Shown: piece by piece, positions 1 through 9,017 of the stretch
Layout of the letters: every line of letters begins with the position of its first letter
Position numbering within the stretch: position 1 is the stretch's first letter
Assembly (NCBI GenBank): GCA_947303465.1
Contig: CAMYYI010000002.1
Coordinates: forward strand, 37,463-101,462
DNA length: 64,000 bases
Direction of reading: 5' to 3'
DNA from: an uncultured Bacteroidales bacterium
GTDB lineage: Bacteria > Bacteroidota > Bacteroidia > Bacteroidales > UBA932
Program-made: the position numbers and the translations under genes
Notes under the pieces: generated by a model
Database searches by the model: none
Seen by the model: only the letters and a program-made list of their open reading frames with translations
Told to the model about the DNA's origin: nothing

Positions 1-2
1 AA

Positions 3-371
3 CTGAAGGCCGGCCGCCGTTCCTCCCTGTACAAACCTTACATGGAGCAGGGCGACCTGGACCTTTCGGTAATCCTCAAGGCCGTCCGGGACGGAGACGT
101 GCTTGCCATTGAATGCATAGGCGAGATAGGAGAAACGCTCGGACGGGGCATTTCCGGAATAATCAACATATTCAACCCGGGCCTGGTTGTGATAGGCGGT
201 CGTCTCATAGTGGGTAAAGACCATCTCATTCTGCCGATACGCACCGCCGTGAACAAGCTCTCCATGGAGCGTGTGAGCTCCGATACAAAGATACGCCTCT
301 CCACTCTGGGACGTAAGGCCATAGCCATAGGTGACTGCTTCCTGTCCAGGAAGAAGTTGCTGGGAATCTGA
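3..371 (+). CDS. ROK-family protein (sugar kinase or repressor), C-terminal part only
   Basis: The reading frame is open from base 3 to the stop, so this gene starts upstream and only about 122 C-terminal residues are seen. The segment NIFNPGLVVIGGRL matches the end of the ROK fold, where NxxNPxxxxIGG is typical. ROK proteins are either sugar kinases (NagK, NanK, glucokinase types) or NagC/XylR-type repressors, and the missing N-terminus would decide which. The next gene, a MurNAc/GlcNAc-kinase-like fusion, begins 5 nt after the stop, so the two are probably co-transcribed. A role in amino-sugar metabolism or its control is inferred from that neighbour alone. Confidence 0.75.
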   Translation: MKAGRRSSLYKPYMEQGDLDLSVILKAVRDGDVLAIECIGEIGETLGRGISGIINIFNPGLVVIGGRLIVGKDHLILPIRTAVNKLSMERVSSDTKIRLSTLGRKAIAIGDCFLSRKKLLGI

Positions 372-376
372 TAATT

Positions 377-1798
377 ATGACAGACGACATACTGAAAGGG
401 CTATTCGAATCCTACTCTGGCCGGCAACTGTCGGAGAAGACCGAACTGCCCACCTCCGGCAGCCACAGGCGCTATTACCGCCTCAAGGGAGGCAATATCT
501 CCATCATAGGGGTACTCGGTACCGACTATGATGAAAACAAGGCTTTCATCACCCTTTCCCGCCATTTCAAGGAAAAAGGCATCAATGTGCCTACAGTGCT
601 TGCAGTTTCAGAGGACGGCATGTCCTATATCCAGGAGGACCTGGGCGATAAAATGCTCTTCGACCAGCTGTCGCAGGGAAGGGAAAGCGGACGGTACAGT
701 TCTTACGAGACTTCCCTGCTGTGCCGCACCATAGAGAGGCTGCCCAGGCTCCAGTTCAAAGGGGCGGAAGGGCTCGACTGGAGCATATGCTATCCCCAGC
801 GGCAGTTCGACGCCCGGATGGTGGACTTCGACCTAAACTATTTCAAATACTGCTTCCTCAAGGCAACCGGCTTGGAGTTCAACGAGATACAGCTGCAGGA
901 CGACTTCGAGCGCTTCAAGGCCGACCTGCTGAAGGACGACACAGACACCTTCCTGTACCGCGATTTCCAGGCACGCAATGTCATAATCAAGGATGACGAG
1001 CCCTACTTCATCGACTATCAGAGCGGAAGACGAGGTCCGATCTATTATGACGTAGCCTCTTTTATCTGGCAGGCCCGCTCCCGCTTTCCCGACGAGCTCA
1101 AGCAGGAACTGATACGCAGTTACCTGAGGACCCTGCGCAGCTACACGGAGGTCGATGAAGAGCAGTTCAACGCCCGCCTGCGCCTGTTTGTACTCTTCCG
1201 TACCCTGCAGGTTCTTGGAGCATACGGATACCGCGGTTACTTCGAAAAGAAGCCGCACTTCCTCGCCAGCGTGCCGTACGCACTGGACAACATACGCAGC
1301 CTGCTCAAGACTCCGTTCGACGATTATCCCTACCTTAACGGGATCCTGGACAAGCTGACCAGGATGCCTCAGTTCTACGAAATTGCAGAAGAGCGGAGGC
1401 TGGAGGTGCATATCTACAGTTTCGCCTACAAGAAAGGCATTCCGGCAGACAATACCGGCAACGGAGGAGGCTATGTATTCGACTGCCGGTCCGTAAACAA
1501 CCCTGGCAAATATGAGCATTACCGCCAGTTCAACGGGAACGATCCGGAAGTGATCAAGTTCCTGGAGGATGACGGCGAAGTATTTGTTTTCCTGGAGAGC
1601 GTCTACAAGCTGGTTGATGCCCACGTAGAGCGCTTTATCGAACGCAAATTCACGCATTTGCAGGTATGCTTCGGATGCACGGGAGGACAGCACCGCTCGG
1701 TCTTCTGTGCTGAGCATCTGGCTCGTCATCTGGCCGGAAAGTACGACGTCCGGGTAAAGATTACCCACAGGGAACTAGACATAGAAAAGACGCTCTGA
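377..1798 (+). CDS. amgK: AmgK-like aminoglycoside-phosphotransferase-fold sugar kinase fused to a RapZ C-terminal domain
   Basis: This is a 473-residue two-domain protein. Residues about 20-330 have the aminoglycoside phosphotransferase fold. The catalytic loop is YRDFQARN with Asp196, followed by the metal-binding IDYQSGRRGP with Asp213 and YDVAS. This layout is that of AmgK, the anomeric MurNAc/GlcNAc kinase of cell-wall recycling. Residues about 343-470 match the C-terminal domain of RapZ, including the loop GCTGGQHRS (433-441). In E. coli RapZ that domain binds glucosamine-6-phosphate. The RapZ N-terminal P-loop domain is absent. The stop lies 3 nt before a MurU-like gene, AmgK's usual pathway partner. 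The kinase substrate and any ligand sensing by the tail are inferences. Confidence 0.75.
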   Translation: MTDDILKGLFESYSGRQLSEKTELPTSGSHRRYYRLKGGNISIIGVLGTDYDENKAFITLSRHFKEKGINVPTVLAVSEDGMSYIQEDLGDKMLFDQLSQGRESGRYSSYETSLLCRTIERLPRLQFKGAEGLDWSICYPQRQFDARMVDFDLNYFKYCFLKATGLEFNEIQLQDDFERFKADLLKDDTDTFLYRDFQARNVIIKDDEPYFIDYQSGRRGPIYYDVASFIWQARSRFPDELKQELIRSYLRTLRSYTEVDEEQFNARLRLFVLFRTLQVLGAYGYRGYFEKKPHFLASVPYALDNIRSLLKTPFDDYPYLNGILDKLTRMPQFYEIAEERRLEVHIYSFAYKKGIPADNTGNGGGYVFDCRSVNNPGKYEHYRQFNGNDPEVIKFLEDDGEVFVFLESVYKLVDAHVERFIERKFTHLQVCFGCTGGQHRSVFCAEHLARHLAGKYDVRVKITHRELDIEKTL

Positions 1799-1801
1799 GT
1801 C

Positions 1802-2635
1802 ATGAAGGCAATGGTGTTTGCAGCCGGGCTCGGCACGCGGCTAAAACCGCTTACGGACAGCATTCCAAAGGCTCTGGTACCGGTCTGCGGACAGCCTCTC
1901 CTTTACCATGTACTGAACAAGCTGCGCGATGCCGGATACGACGACATAGTCGTTAACGTGCATCATTTTGCCGGGCAGATCCGGGAATACCTGGCCGGGC
2001 ACGACTTCGGCGTAAAGATTTCCATCTCCGACGAATCCGACCTGCTTCGCGAAACCGGCGGCGGCATCCGGCACGCCCGGAGATTCCTGAACGGCTCCGG
2101 AGAGGACAGGGCAAACGGCTCCGTGACGGACAAGGCACTTCGGGGCGAAAGATTTGGGAAAAGCCCCTCCGAACCTATGTCCTCTCCGGAGCCGTTCCTG
2201 GTTCATAATGTGGACATCATATCCGACCTGGATCTCAGATGGTTCCGGGAACAATGGCGCCCCGGAGCCCTGGCGACCCTGCTGGTAAGTGAGAGACAGA
2301 CACAAAGATATCTGCTGTTTGACGATGACATGCGCCTGGTCGGCTGGACCAATATCGCTACCGGTGAAGTACGCAGTCCGCACAGGAATCTGAAACCGGA
2401 GAAATGCCGCCGCCTCGCCTTTGCCGGCATACACGACATCTCCCCTGCCATTTTTGATTTATTTGAAGAACGCCTGTACCCCGAGCGCTTCCCCATCATG
2501 GATTTCTATCTGGACGTCTGCGCAGAGTATCCCATCTACGGAGCCGCGCCGGAAAAGCTTACTATGATAGATGTGGGCAAACTGGACAGCCTTGAAGCGG
2601 CTAACGCCCTTGTTCGTAGTCTCGTAAAGCCTTGA
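1802..2635 (+). CDS. murU: MurU-like sugar-1-phosphate nucleotidyltransferase with an in-frame palindromic insert
   Basis: The N-terminus FAAGLGTRLKPLT followed by PKAL is the nucleotide-binding signature of sugar-phosphate nucleotidyltransferases. HNVDIISDLD carries the metal-binding Asp region. MurU converts MurNAc-1-phosphate plus UTP to UDP-MurNAc after AmgK, and the gene follows an AmgK-like gene by 3 nt, so that role is likely; GlcNAc-1-P or another sugar is possible. At 277 residues it is longer than usual for MurU-type enzymes (about 220-250). The excess lies at residues about 97-132, between ETGGGIRHARRFL and PFLVHNVD. This stretch is encoded by an element with 20-bp inverted-repeat ends (separate entry). 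The 3' end overlaps the convergent symporter gene by 35 bp. Confidence 0.72.
   Translation: MKAMVFAAGLGTRLKPLTDSIPKALVPVCGQPLLYHVLNKLRDAGYDDIVVNVHHFAGQIREYLAGHDFGVKISISDESDLLRETGGGIRHARRFLNGSGEDRANGSVTDKALRGERFGKSPSEPMSSPEPFLVHNVDIISDLDLRWFREQWRPGALATLLVSERQTQRYLLFDDDMRLVGWTNIATGEVRSPHRNLKPEKCRRLAFAGIHDISPAIFDLFEERLYPERFPIMDFYLDVCAEYPIYGAAPEKLTMIDVGKLDSLEAANALVRSLVKP
2089..2197 (+). repeat. 109-nt palindromic element inside the murU-like gene
   Basis: Bases 2089-2108 (GAACGGCTCCGGAGAGGACA) are the exact reverse complement of 2178-2197, a perfect 20-bp inverted repeat with 69 nt between. The interior can fold further: TCCG-tga-CGGA at 2120-2130, and GGGGC pairing with GCCCC around 2142-2167. 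The element lies in frame and encodes about 36 low-complexity residues just where this protein is longer than its family. Architecture and position resemble the palindromic elements found in frame in Rickettsia proteins (RPE), but no sequence relation is claimed. An insertion origin is an inference; the inverted repeat is seen directly. Confidence 0.8.
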
Positions 2636-3935
2636 AACCCTGCTTGGAAAGCAGCAGGAGGGCGATTACGTTCACCCAGGCCTGTATACCTACCGCTATA
2701 TCTCCGAGATCCCAGGTAACGGTACTTTCATAGATTGTCCCGATTACCGCCGCAGCCAGAAGGAACACCCTGAGGAACAACACCAGAGCCTTCTCTAAAC
2801 GGCTGCCCTGACGCTTGCGCATCAGGTATATCAGGCTTGACTCCGAATAGAAATAATAGGCCATGATGGTGGTGTACACAAAGAACACCATGGCTATGCT
2901 GACAAACTGGGAGCCGAAACCGGGGAAAACAGTATCTACCGCAGCCTGGGTATAACCGGCAAAATTGTTTCCCATATCCTGCGGGGCTGCTATCAGGATC
3001 ATCAGGGCAGTCGCCGTGCATACGAAAAGGGTATCCACATAGACCGAGAAACTCTGGGCGAAGCCCTGGCGCACCGGATGGCTGACGTCAGCAGACGCAG
3101 ACACTATGGCCCCGCTGCCCTGTCCCGCCTCGTTGGAGAAGATGCCGCGCTTGACACCCATCATGATGGTGGTACCGAGGGCTCCCCCGCCTATTGCGCC
3201 CGCCCCGAAAGCACCCTGGAAAATCTGCTTGAATACACCGGGCACGGCCTCCAGATTGCAGCAGATGACAATCAGCGCCACTATGATGTAGCCCAGAGCC
3301 ATGAAAGGAGTAACTACGGAAGACACCCTGGATATACTCTTGACGCCCCCGAAAATCACAATTCCCAGCACTATCGCAAGGCCTATTCCGGCATAGACGG
3401 GAGGAACTCCGAAGGCATTGCTCATGGACGTACCCAGGCCGTTTGCCTGAACGGTCACAAGGCAGATGCCGTACCCGACCAATCCGGAGACGGCAAAGAA
3501 AACGCCCAGCCATTTCTGCTTCAGCCCTGCCTCAATATAGCTGAAAGGGCCGCCGCGAAAGCCGGTTTCGTGATGGAACTTGTATATCTGGGCCAGGGTG
3601 GACTCTATAAATGCCGTAGCCGCGCCGAAAAAGGCGATGAGCCACATCCAGAAAACCGAGCCGGGGCCACCTATTGCAATGGCGGTTGCCACGCCCACTA
3701 TATTACCTGTGCCGATTCGCCCGGAAAGGGCCATGCAAAAGGCCTCGAATGATGATATGCCCTTGCCCTTCCCCGCCTTTACCGCGAAGAGTGATTTGAG
3801 CATGTCCTTGAAATGCCGGACCTGGACGAAGCGGGTGCCGGCAGTGAAAAACAGCCCTGCGAAAATAAGGAGCACCACCAGAGCCGGGCTCCATATTATC
3901 TTGCTGATCTGAGATACTGTTTCTGCGAAATTCAC
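2601..3935 (-). CDS. Alanine/glycine:cation symporter (AGCS family)
   Basis: A 444-residue polytopic membrane protein of the normal AGCS length. It has the family's hallmark stretch around FCMALSGRIGTGNIVGVATAI (a GxGNIxG pattern, with Arg where many members have Ala) and, later, KRGIFSNEAGQGSG. AGCS carriers import alanine or glycine with sodium. The start is GTG, since no ATG lies near the family N-terminus. It is the last gene of a minus-strand run (rny, permease, L,D-transpeptidase-like), 28 nt after the preceding stop. Its 3' end overlaps the convergent murU-like gene by 35 bp and no terminator is visible between them. Confidence 0.92.
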   Translation of the reverse strand: MNFAETVSQISKIIWSPALVVLLIFAGLFFTAGTRFVQVRHFKDMLKSLFAVKAGKGKGISSFEAFCMALSGRIGTGNIVGVATAIAIGGPGSVFWMWLIAFFGAATAFIESTLAQIYKFHHETGFRGGPFSYIEAGLKQKWLGVFFAVSGLVGYGICLVTVQANGLGTSMSNAFGVPPVYAGIGLAIVLGIVIFGGVKSISRVSSVVTPFMALGYIIVALIVICCNLEAVPGVFKQIFQGAFGAGAIGGGALGTTIMMGVKRGIFSNEAGQGSGAIVSASADVSHPVRQGFAQSFSVYVDTLFVCTATALMILIAAPQDMGNNFAGYTQAAVDTVFPGFGSQFVSIAMVFFVYTTIMAYYFYSESSLIYLMRKRQGSRLEKALVLFLRVFLLAAAVIGTIYESTVTWDLGDIAVGIQAWVNVIALLLLSKQGFKALRDYEQGR

Positions 3936-3963
3936 TCCGCAAGATAGTCAATTAATACGACTA

Positions 3964-4551
3964 TCACAATAGCGTATGCACGCTGATTACCAGGCCACTG
4001 TCAGCGGCAAGCAGAATCTGGCGCATAAGGCGCTTGTCAAGGGCTATACAGCCGCCGGTCCAGTTCTTGGCGCCCTTGCAATGCACGAAGATTGCAGAAC
4101 CCATGGGCCAGATTCCGTCAGCATTGTAGTCGGTTTCTATGCCATAGTCATATTCCGGCGACAGTTCCCACATCCGCTCTCCTCCACAGCCAGCCTGAGG
4201 CTCCGTGCCGCCGGTCTGGATTATCCGGTTGTAGTTGGGCCCTTTTTCGTCACAGGCTATGGTTCCGGGAACCACTCTCAGATACGGCAGGCGGCTGCCC
4301 GGGTCCGGCAGTATCCCGAAGGCCCGCAGAGGCCTGAGTTCACCCAGAGGAGTCTTGGCATCGCCTTCCTCCAATTTACCCGGCCCGAACTTGCCGACAT
4401 ATGCCGTTCCCCTGCGGACAAGCCGCCAGCGGCTGCCATCTTTTACGTAGAAACGCACGAGGGCATTTGAGCCTCCTGTGCATTCCACTGCAAGAAGCTG
4501 CCGGGCCCCGGGGTCCGCTGCAAGCCTGTCTTTAACCGGTTTCCAATTCAT
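3964..4551 (-). CDS. L,D-transpeptidase (YkuD-fold) family protein lacking a visible signal peptide
   Basis: A 195-residue protein with the YkuD-type active-site region FVHCKGAKNWTGGCIALD: His157 and the nucleophile Cys168 at the family's spacing, within a GGC motif. Earlier KTPLGELRP matches the 'TPxG' strand of the fold. L,D-transpeptidases make 3-3 peptidoglycan cross-links or attach proteins to the wall and normally work in the periplasm. Here the N-terminus (MNWKPVKDRLAADPG) has neither a hydrophobic signal nor a lipobox, and upstream in-frame sequence lies inside the preceding gene. The ATG overlaps the permease stop codon as ATGA, so translation is probably coupled. The function may differ from wall cross-linking. 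Confidence 0.72.
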   Translation of the reverse strand: MNWKPVKDRLAADPGARQLLAVECTGGSNALVRFYVKDGSRWRLVRRGTAYVGKFGPGKLEEGDAKTPLGELRPLRAFGILPDPGSRLPYLRVVPGTIACDEKGPNYNRIIQTGGTEPQAGCGGERMWELSPEYDYGIETDYNADGIWPMGSAIFVHCKGAKNWTGGCIALDKRLMRQILLAADSGLVISVHTLL

Positions 4552-5336
4552 TTGCGTATGAAAAGTATAGCCATCAGAGGCAGGGCAATAATAGCCATGG
4601 TTGCACTGATGGGAAGATAAATGCCGAAGTTGACGTACTGCACCACCAGATAGGTTATCAGCAAAAGGCCCACACCCATAAGCGAAGAAATGATATAGTG
4701 GATGCGTATGTCCTCTTTCTTGCAGAGAATGCGACTGAGATTGGGCACGCCGAGGGAAATGAATCCTATGGGACCGCAGATACTTACTGCGCTGGTAACC
4801 AGAAACATAATTGCCAGCAGGCTGAATGCCTTGTGAGGCTTGCTGAGCTCGATTTCTCCCCTGAAATGCCTGGTCAGACGGCCGCTGTCTGCAATGGCGG
4901 CGGCAAGTCCCAAAGCGAAAAGGCACAGCGAGAAAATGATGTCCGCTGTAGTGACGCCTTCCAGCCTGAAGTTGGCTGCCCCCCAGAGGTAATACTGCTT
5001 GAGAAGGTCTCCGTTGGGCGCATTAGTCACAACTATGGTCCCCAGGGAACCGATGAATGTGCCGAAGAGTATGCCGAAGGTAATCAGGCTCTGGGTGTTC
5101 ACCCTCAGGGTGACGAAGAAGCACACTATGGTGCATATAAGCGTACACACGAAGCTGCCCACGGTAAGGGAGCACCAGCCGGACATGGTAGCCGCCGCGG
5201 CGCCAAGGCAGGCTGCGCTGCCAAGGCCCAGACTGTAGACATCGCCCAGCTGGTTACGCCAGAGGTACTGCATCTGGATACCGCCCACAGGAAGGGCGAT
5301 ACCGGACAGCAGTACGTATAGAAGGCTAAGAAGCAC
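4548..5336 (-). CDS. Short FecCD/BtuC-type ABC transporter permease
   Basis: A 262-residue membrane protein with about eight hydrophobic segments. GPIGFISLGVPNLSR corresponds to the FecCD signature GPIGFvgLxxPHixR at the ATPase-coupling helix. The C-terminal LPISATMAIIALPLMAILFIR corresponds to the family's closing PvGvxTaxiGxPfF segment. FecCD permeases import iron-siderophore, haem or cobalamin and usually have about 330 residues and ten helices, so the N-terminal one or two helices are missing here. The GTG start overlaps the RNase Y stop by one base (TAGTG). No binding protein or ATPase gene is adjacent. It may be a divergent or degenerate permease that uses partners encoded elsewhere. 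Confidence 0.78.
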   Translation of the reverse strand: MLLSLLYVLLSGIALPVGGIQMQYLWRNQLGDVYSLGLGSAACLGAAAATMSGWCSLTVGSFVCTLICTIVCFFVTLRVNTQSLITFGILFGTFIGSLGTIVVTNAPNGDLLKQYYLWGAANFRLEGVTTADIIFSLCLFALGLAAAIADSGRLTRHFRGEIELSKPHKAFSLLAIMFLVTSAVSICGPIGFISLGVPNLSRILCKKEDIRIHYIISSLMGVGLLLITYLVVQYVNFGIYLPISATMAIIALPLMAILFIRK

Positions 5337-6874
5337 TATTTGGCTATCGCTACGCTACGGGTCTCACGGATAACCGTAATCTTGACCTGTCCGGGATAAG
5401 TCATCTCATCCTGGATGCGCTGGGCGATATCGGTGGAGAGGCGTGCAGCCTGGTCATCGCTGACCTCGTCGGCTCCGACAATAACACGCAGCTCACGGCC
5501 GGCCTGTATTGCATAGGACTTGGTCACGCCCGGATAAGAGGCAGCGAGGTCTTCCATGCCCTTCAGGCGCTTGATGTAAGACTCTATAACCTCACGGCGT
5601 GCACCGGGACGGGCTCCGGAAATGGCGTCACCTACGAGCACCAGAGGCGCATAGATGGTAGTCATTTCCATCTCCTCGTGGTGGGCGCCTATACAGTTGC
5701 AGATTTCGGGACGCTCCTTGTACTGCTCTGCAAGCTTGGCTCCGAGCAGGGCGTGAGGCAGCTCGGGTTCCTCTTCGGAGACCTTGCCTATATCGTGGAG
5801 CAAACCGGCACGCTTTGCAAGCTTGGGATTGAGGCCGAGCTCGGAAGCCATAATGGCGCAGATGTTTGCAACTTCGCGGGAGTGCTGCAGCAGGTTCTGT
5901 CCGTAGGAGCTGCGGTACTTCATACGGCCTATCATGCGCACGAGCTCGATATTGAGCCCATGGATGCCAAGGTCTATGCAGGTACGCTTACCGGTCTCGA
6001 GAATCTCCTCCTCCAGCTGCTTGCTCACTTTGGCCACCACTTCCTCTATACGGGCGGGATGGATGCGGCCGTCTATGACCAGCTGATGAAGCGACAGCCT
6101 GGCGACCTCCCTGCGGACCGGATCGAAGGCGCTGATAAGGATGGCGTCGGGAGTATCGTCAACCACAATCTCCACTCCGGTGGCCGCTTCTAGAGCGCGG
6201 ATGTTGCGGCCCTCACGTCCTATGATACGGCCCTTCACTTCGTCGTTGTCGATAGGGAAAGTGGTAACGGCATTCTCTATCGCAGTTTCCGTTGCGGTGC
6301 GCTGTATCGTATTGATTACTATTCGTTTTGCCTCCTTGGCAGCATTCAGGCGGGCCTCATCCATGGTCTCGTTTATGTAGGCCTGGGCCTCAGTGCGGGC
6401 CTCAGCCTTCATGTTTTCAACGAGCATGTTCTTGGCATCCTGCGCGCTCATTCCGGCAATGGTCTCGAGCTGGCGGTTTGCCTGAGCCCTCAGGACTTCG
6501 GCCTCCTCCATCTTTGCCTCAAGGACGGCCTTCTGTGCGTTTACCTGGCCGCGCTGCGAATCCAGGTCGTGCTGCTTCTTGTTCAGCTCCTGAGCCTGCT
6601 GGTTCAGCTGGTTCTCACGGTTCTTGATATTGTTTTCGCGATCACGGAGCTCATTGTTGCGCTGGTTGCACTTCTGGTCGTGCTCACTCTTTAGCTGTAT
6701 GAATTTTTCCTTGGCCTGAAGGATTTTCTGCTGCTTGATGTTCTCCCCTTCAAGTTCCGCCTTTTCTATGATTGCTGCAGCCCGGCCCTTGGAGGCGGCG
6801 CGGCTGACCGCTATATAGATTGCCAACGCGATGACTGCACCTGCGATAGCTGATAATATGTAATACAAAAGCAT
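5336..6874 (-). CDS. rny: Ribonuclease Y
   Basis: A 512-residue endoribonuclease that starts mRNA decay at the inner membrane. The order of parts is typical: an N-terminal transmembrane helix (residues 3-23), a long coiled coil (about 30-185), a KH RNA-binding domain with GRIIGREG (215-222), then an HD domain with metal ligands including His331 and His360-Asp361 (LLHDIGK). The C-terminus has the normal RNase Y ending. It heads a minus-strand operon and is preceded by a good -7 element at 6898-6905. In many Bacteroidota rny lies close to zapA and 6S RNA; here those genes are about 10 kb away on the same strand. Confidence 0.97.
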   Translation of the reverse strand: MLLYYILSAIAGAVIALAIYIAVSRAASKGRAAAIIEKAELEGENIKQQKILQAKEKFIQLKSEHDQKCNQRNNELRDRENNIKNRENQLNQQAQELNKKQHDLDSQRGQVNAQKAVLEAKMEEAEVLRAQANRQLETIAGMSAQDAKNMLVENMKAEARTEAQAYINETMDEARLNAAKEAKRIVINTIQRTATETAIENAVTTFPIDNDEVKGRIIGREGRNIRALEAATGVEIVVDDTPDAILISAFDPVRREVARLSLHQLVIDGRIHPARIEEVVAKVSKQLEEEILETGKRTCIDLGIHGLNIELVRMIGRMKYRSSYGQNLLQHSREVANICAIMASELGLNPKLAKRAGLLHDIGKVSEEEPELPHALLGAKLAEQYKERPEICNCIGAHHEEMEMTTIYAPLVLVGDAISGARPGARREVIESYIKRLKGMEDLAASYPGVTKSYAIQAGRELRVIVGADEVSDDQAARLSTDIAQRIQDEMTYPGQVKITVIRETRSVAIAK

Positions 6875-6897
6875 ATATTTAGGTTTTATTTAACCTA

Positions 6898-6905
6898 CAA
6901 ATTTA
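6898..6905 (-). promoter_or_regulatory. Promoter -7 box of rny (TAAATTTG)
   Basis: TAAATTTG on the minus strand fits the Bacteroides -7 consensus TAnnTTTG, 23 nt before the rny ATG. A clear -33 box is not seen. The short leader contains a small inverted repeat, AGGTT/AACCT, at 6881-6896. Confidence 0.6.
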
Positions 6906-7024
6906 TCACTTTTCATCGAAATCCGCAATACAGGGCCGACAAAAAATGAAATTTTTTAAAATTATGCACAGTATATCGTAAAAAGTATTATTTTTACATA
7001 TTAAAAGAGAATCGAGGACAAGCG

Positions 7025-8977
7025 ATGAAAACCACACACCTGCTGATAACCGCTCTGCTGGCTGTATTCTGCATGGCCGCAGTTTCTTGCGAAGAAAAAC
7101 CGGAAGACAACAAGGCCGACGACATTGTCACAACTTATATTTCCGTTCCTTCCAACACGGAAATAGAGGAAGGCGCCACCTTCTCGCTTGTAGTTTCCGG
7201 CAAGACCAATATCAAGAACGACGACCAGATAATACTGCGCTCCGTTGCCAACCAGGAGTATGTCTGTCACATAGTGAACATCAAAGACGGATCGCTGCTG
7301 GAGTTCGAGCTGGCGGACGGAATAGTCAGCGGAACATATAAGATCCTGGTCCGGCGGGGCTCGTCAAACTACTATATAGGCACTACCAACCTTACCATCC
7401 TGAGGCCCCTCGGAATTGAGCCGGACCCGTCCACAAGTGTCTATGGAATAGTCACTTGCGAGGATAAGGGTGTACCGGGAGTGCTGGTTTCCGACGGCCA
7501 GGACATAGTCCGGACGGACGAAAGAGGAATATACCAGATACAGTCGCAGAAGGCCTGGCAGTACGTGTTCATCATCATCCCTTCCGGGTATGAAGTGCCG
7601 TGCCAGGGCATACTGCCCGAGTTCCATGCCACCCTCTCCAAACCGGCGAACGTGGCCGAGCGCAAGGACTTCGAGCTGATGAAGACTAACAATGACAGGT
7701 TCACCCTCTTCGTCTGCGGCGACATGCATCTTGCAAAGCGCAACAACGACCTTGCCCAGTTTGCCGATGTCGCCAAAACGCTCAACGACGCCATCTCGAA
7801 GGCAGGAGGCAAATGCTACTGCATGACTCTGGGAGACATGACCTGGGACGTGTACTGGTACAGCAACAGCTACACCTTTCCGCAGTACTTAGAGACTGCG
7901 AACGCCAGTTTCAAGGACATTGCCTTCTTCCACACCATGGGCAACCACGACAACGACATGAACTCCGTCGGCGACTACAACAAGGCATTCCGTTACACGC
8001 GCGACATCGCCCCCACCTTCTATTCTTTCAATCTGGGCAAGGCGCACTTCATCGTGCTGGACAACATAGACTACAACAACGTAGGCGCCGGAGATGCGCT
8101 TCGCGGGGAATATGTGCTAGACTATACCGCCGAGCAGATGGCATGGCTGCGAAAAGACCTCTCATACGTTGATGCGTCCACGCCTGTTTTCATCACCTCC
8201 CACGCCCCGCTTTCCAGGCCCTCGGGAGCCGAGAGCTTCAACGACAAGTACATGAGCGGGGCCAACTCGTCCGGAGAGGCCAACATGCAGGATTTCATTG
8301 CTTCCCTGAGTGCATACAACGTTCATTTCCTGAGCGGACACACCCACAATGTCTTCCACCGCAGGCACAACGACAGGTTCGCCGAGCATAATGAGGGGGC
8401 CATCTGTGCATCCTGGTGGTGGTCCGGCAAGGAGACTCCCGGCCTGCACCTTTCACAGGACGGTGCGCCAGGCGGCTTTGCCGTATGGAGCTTCGACGGC
8501 AAGGATTTCAAGTATTCCTTCCGTGCTGCCGGACATGACGACAAGTACCAGTTCCGCGCCTACGACATGAACGAGGTGAAGAAGGTCGTGGTTTCGGAAG
8601 CCGGCGGCGGCAAGGCCAAGTTCAACGATTTCGTGAGTGCGGTTTCCGCCTATCCGGCCAATACCATACTGGTTAACGTCTGGGACTATGACGACGGATG
8701 GACTGTAAAGATAAGCGAAAACGGCAACGACCTGGCGGTCTCCAAGGACTATGCTTATGATCCGGCGCATATCATGGCACTTACTGCGCCAAGGTACAAG
8801 GCCACCGACTCCCCCAACTTCACAACTGCGAAATGGCCCCATTTCTTTAAGGCAAAGGCTTCTTCGGCCAATTCCACGGTAACAGTCACAGTTACGGACC
8901 GTAACGGCAAAGTGTTCACGGAAACCATGTCCCGGCCAAAGGCCTTCAATCTGTCTGATTATAAAAACAAATACTAA
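7025..8977 (+). CDS. Calcineurin-like metallophosphoesterase lipoprotein
   Basis: A 650-residue protein with a lipoprotein signal ending in AVSC (Cys22), so probably attached to the outer membrane. An N-terminal beta region (about 35-220) precedes the phosphoesterase core. Metal ligands are visible as CGDMHLA (Asp233, His235), LGDMTWD (Asp271), GNHD (307-309), TSHAPLS and SGHTHN. A C-terminal beta domain follows (about 480-650). This three-part layout is that of Bacteroidota proteins with MetallophosN and MetallophosC domains. It would cleave a phosphomonoester or phosphodiester; the substrate is unknown. It lies 40 nt before susC, pointing to a joint locus that handles a phosphorylated nutrient (inference). 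Confidence 0.88.
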   Translation: MKTTHLLITALLAVFCMAAVSCEEKPEDNKADDIVTTYISVPSNTEIEEGATFSLVVSGKTNIKNDDQIILRSVANQEYVCHIVNIKDGSLLEFELADGIVSGTYKILVRRGSSNYYIGTTNLTILRPLGIEPDPSTSVYGIVTCEDKGVPGVLVSDGQDIVRTDERGIYQIQSQKAWQYVFIIIPSGYEVPCQGILPEFHATLSKPANVAERKDFELMKTNNDRFTLFVCGDMHLAKRNNDLAQFADVAKTLNDAISKAGGKCYCMTLGDMTWDVYWYSNSYTFPQYLETANASFKDIAFFHTMGNHDNDMNSVGDYNKAFRYTRDIAPTFYSFNLGKAHFIVLDNIDYNNVGAGDALRGEYVLDYTAEQMAWLRKDLSYVDASTPVFITSHAPLSRPSGAESFNDKYMSGANSSGEANMQDFIASLSAYNVHFLSGHTHNVFHRRHNDRFAEHNEGAICASWWWSGKETPGLHLSQDGAPGGFAVWSFDGKDFKYSFRAAGHDDKYQFRAYDMNEVKKVVVSEAGGGKAKFNDFVSAVSAYPANTILVNVWDYDDGWTVKISENGNDLAVSKDYAYDPAHIMALTAPRYKATDSPNFTTAKWPHFFKAKASSANSTVTVTVTDRNGKVFTETMSRPKAFNLSDYKNKY

Positions 8978-9017
8978 CTCATTAATTATTAACCTTTCAA
9001 TCTAACCCAAAACCGTT

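Noticed and set aside
4552..4926. N-terminal extension of the L,D-transpeptidase-like gene to 4926
   Set aside because: The extra 125 codons are an out-of-frame reading of the permease gene; the ATG at 4551 with an ATGA junction fits better.
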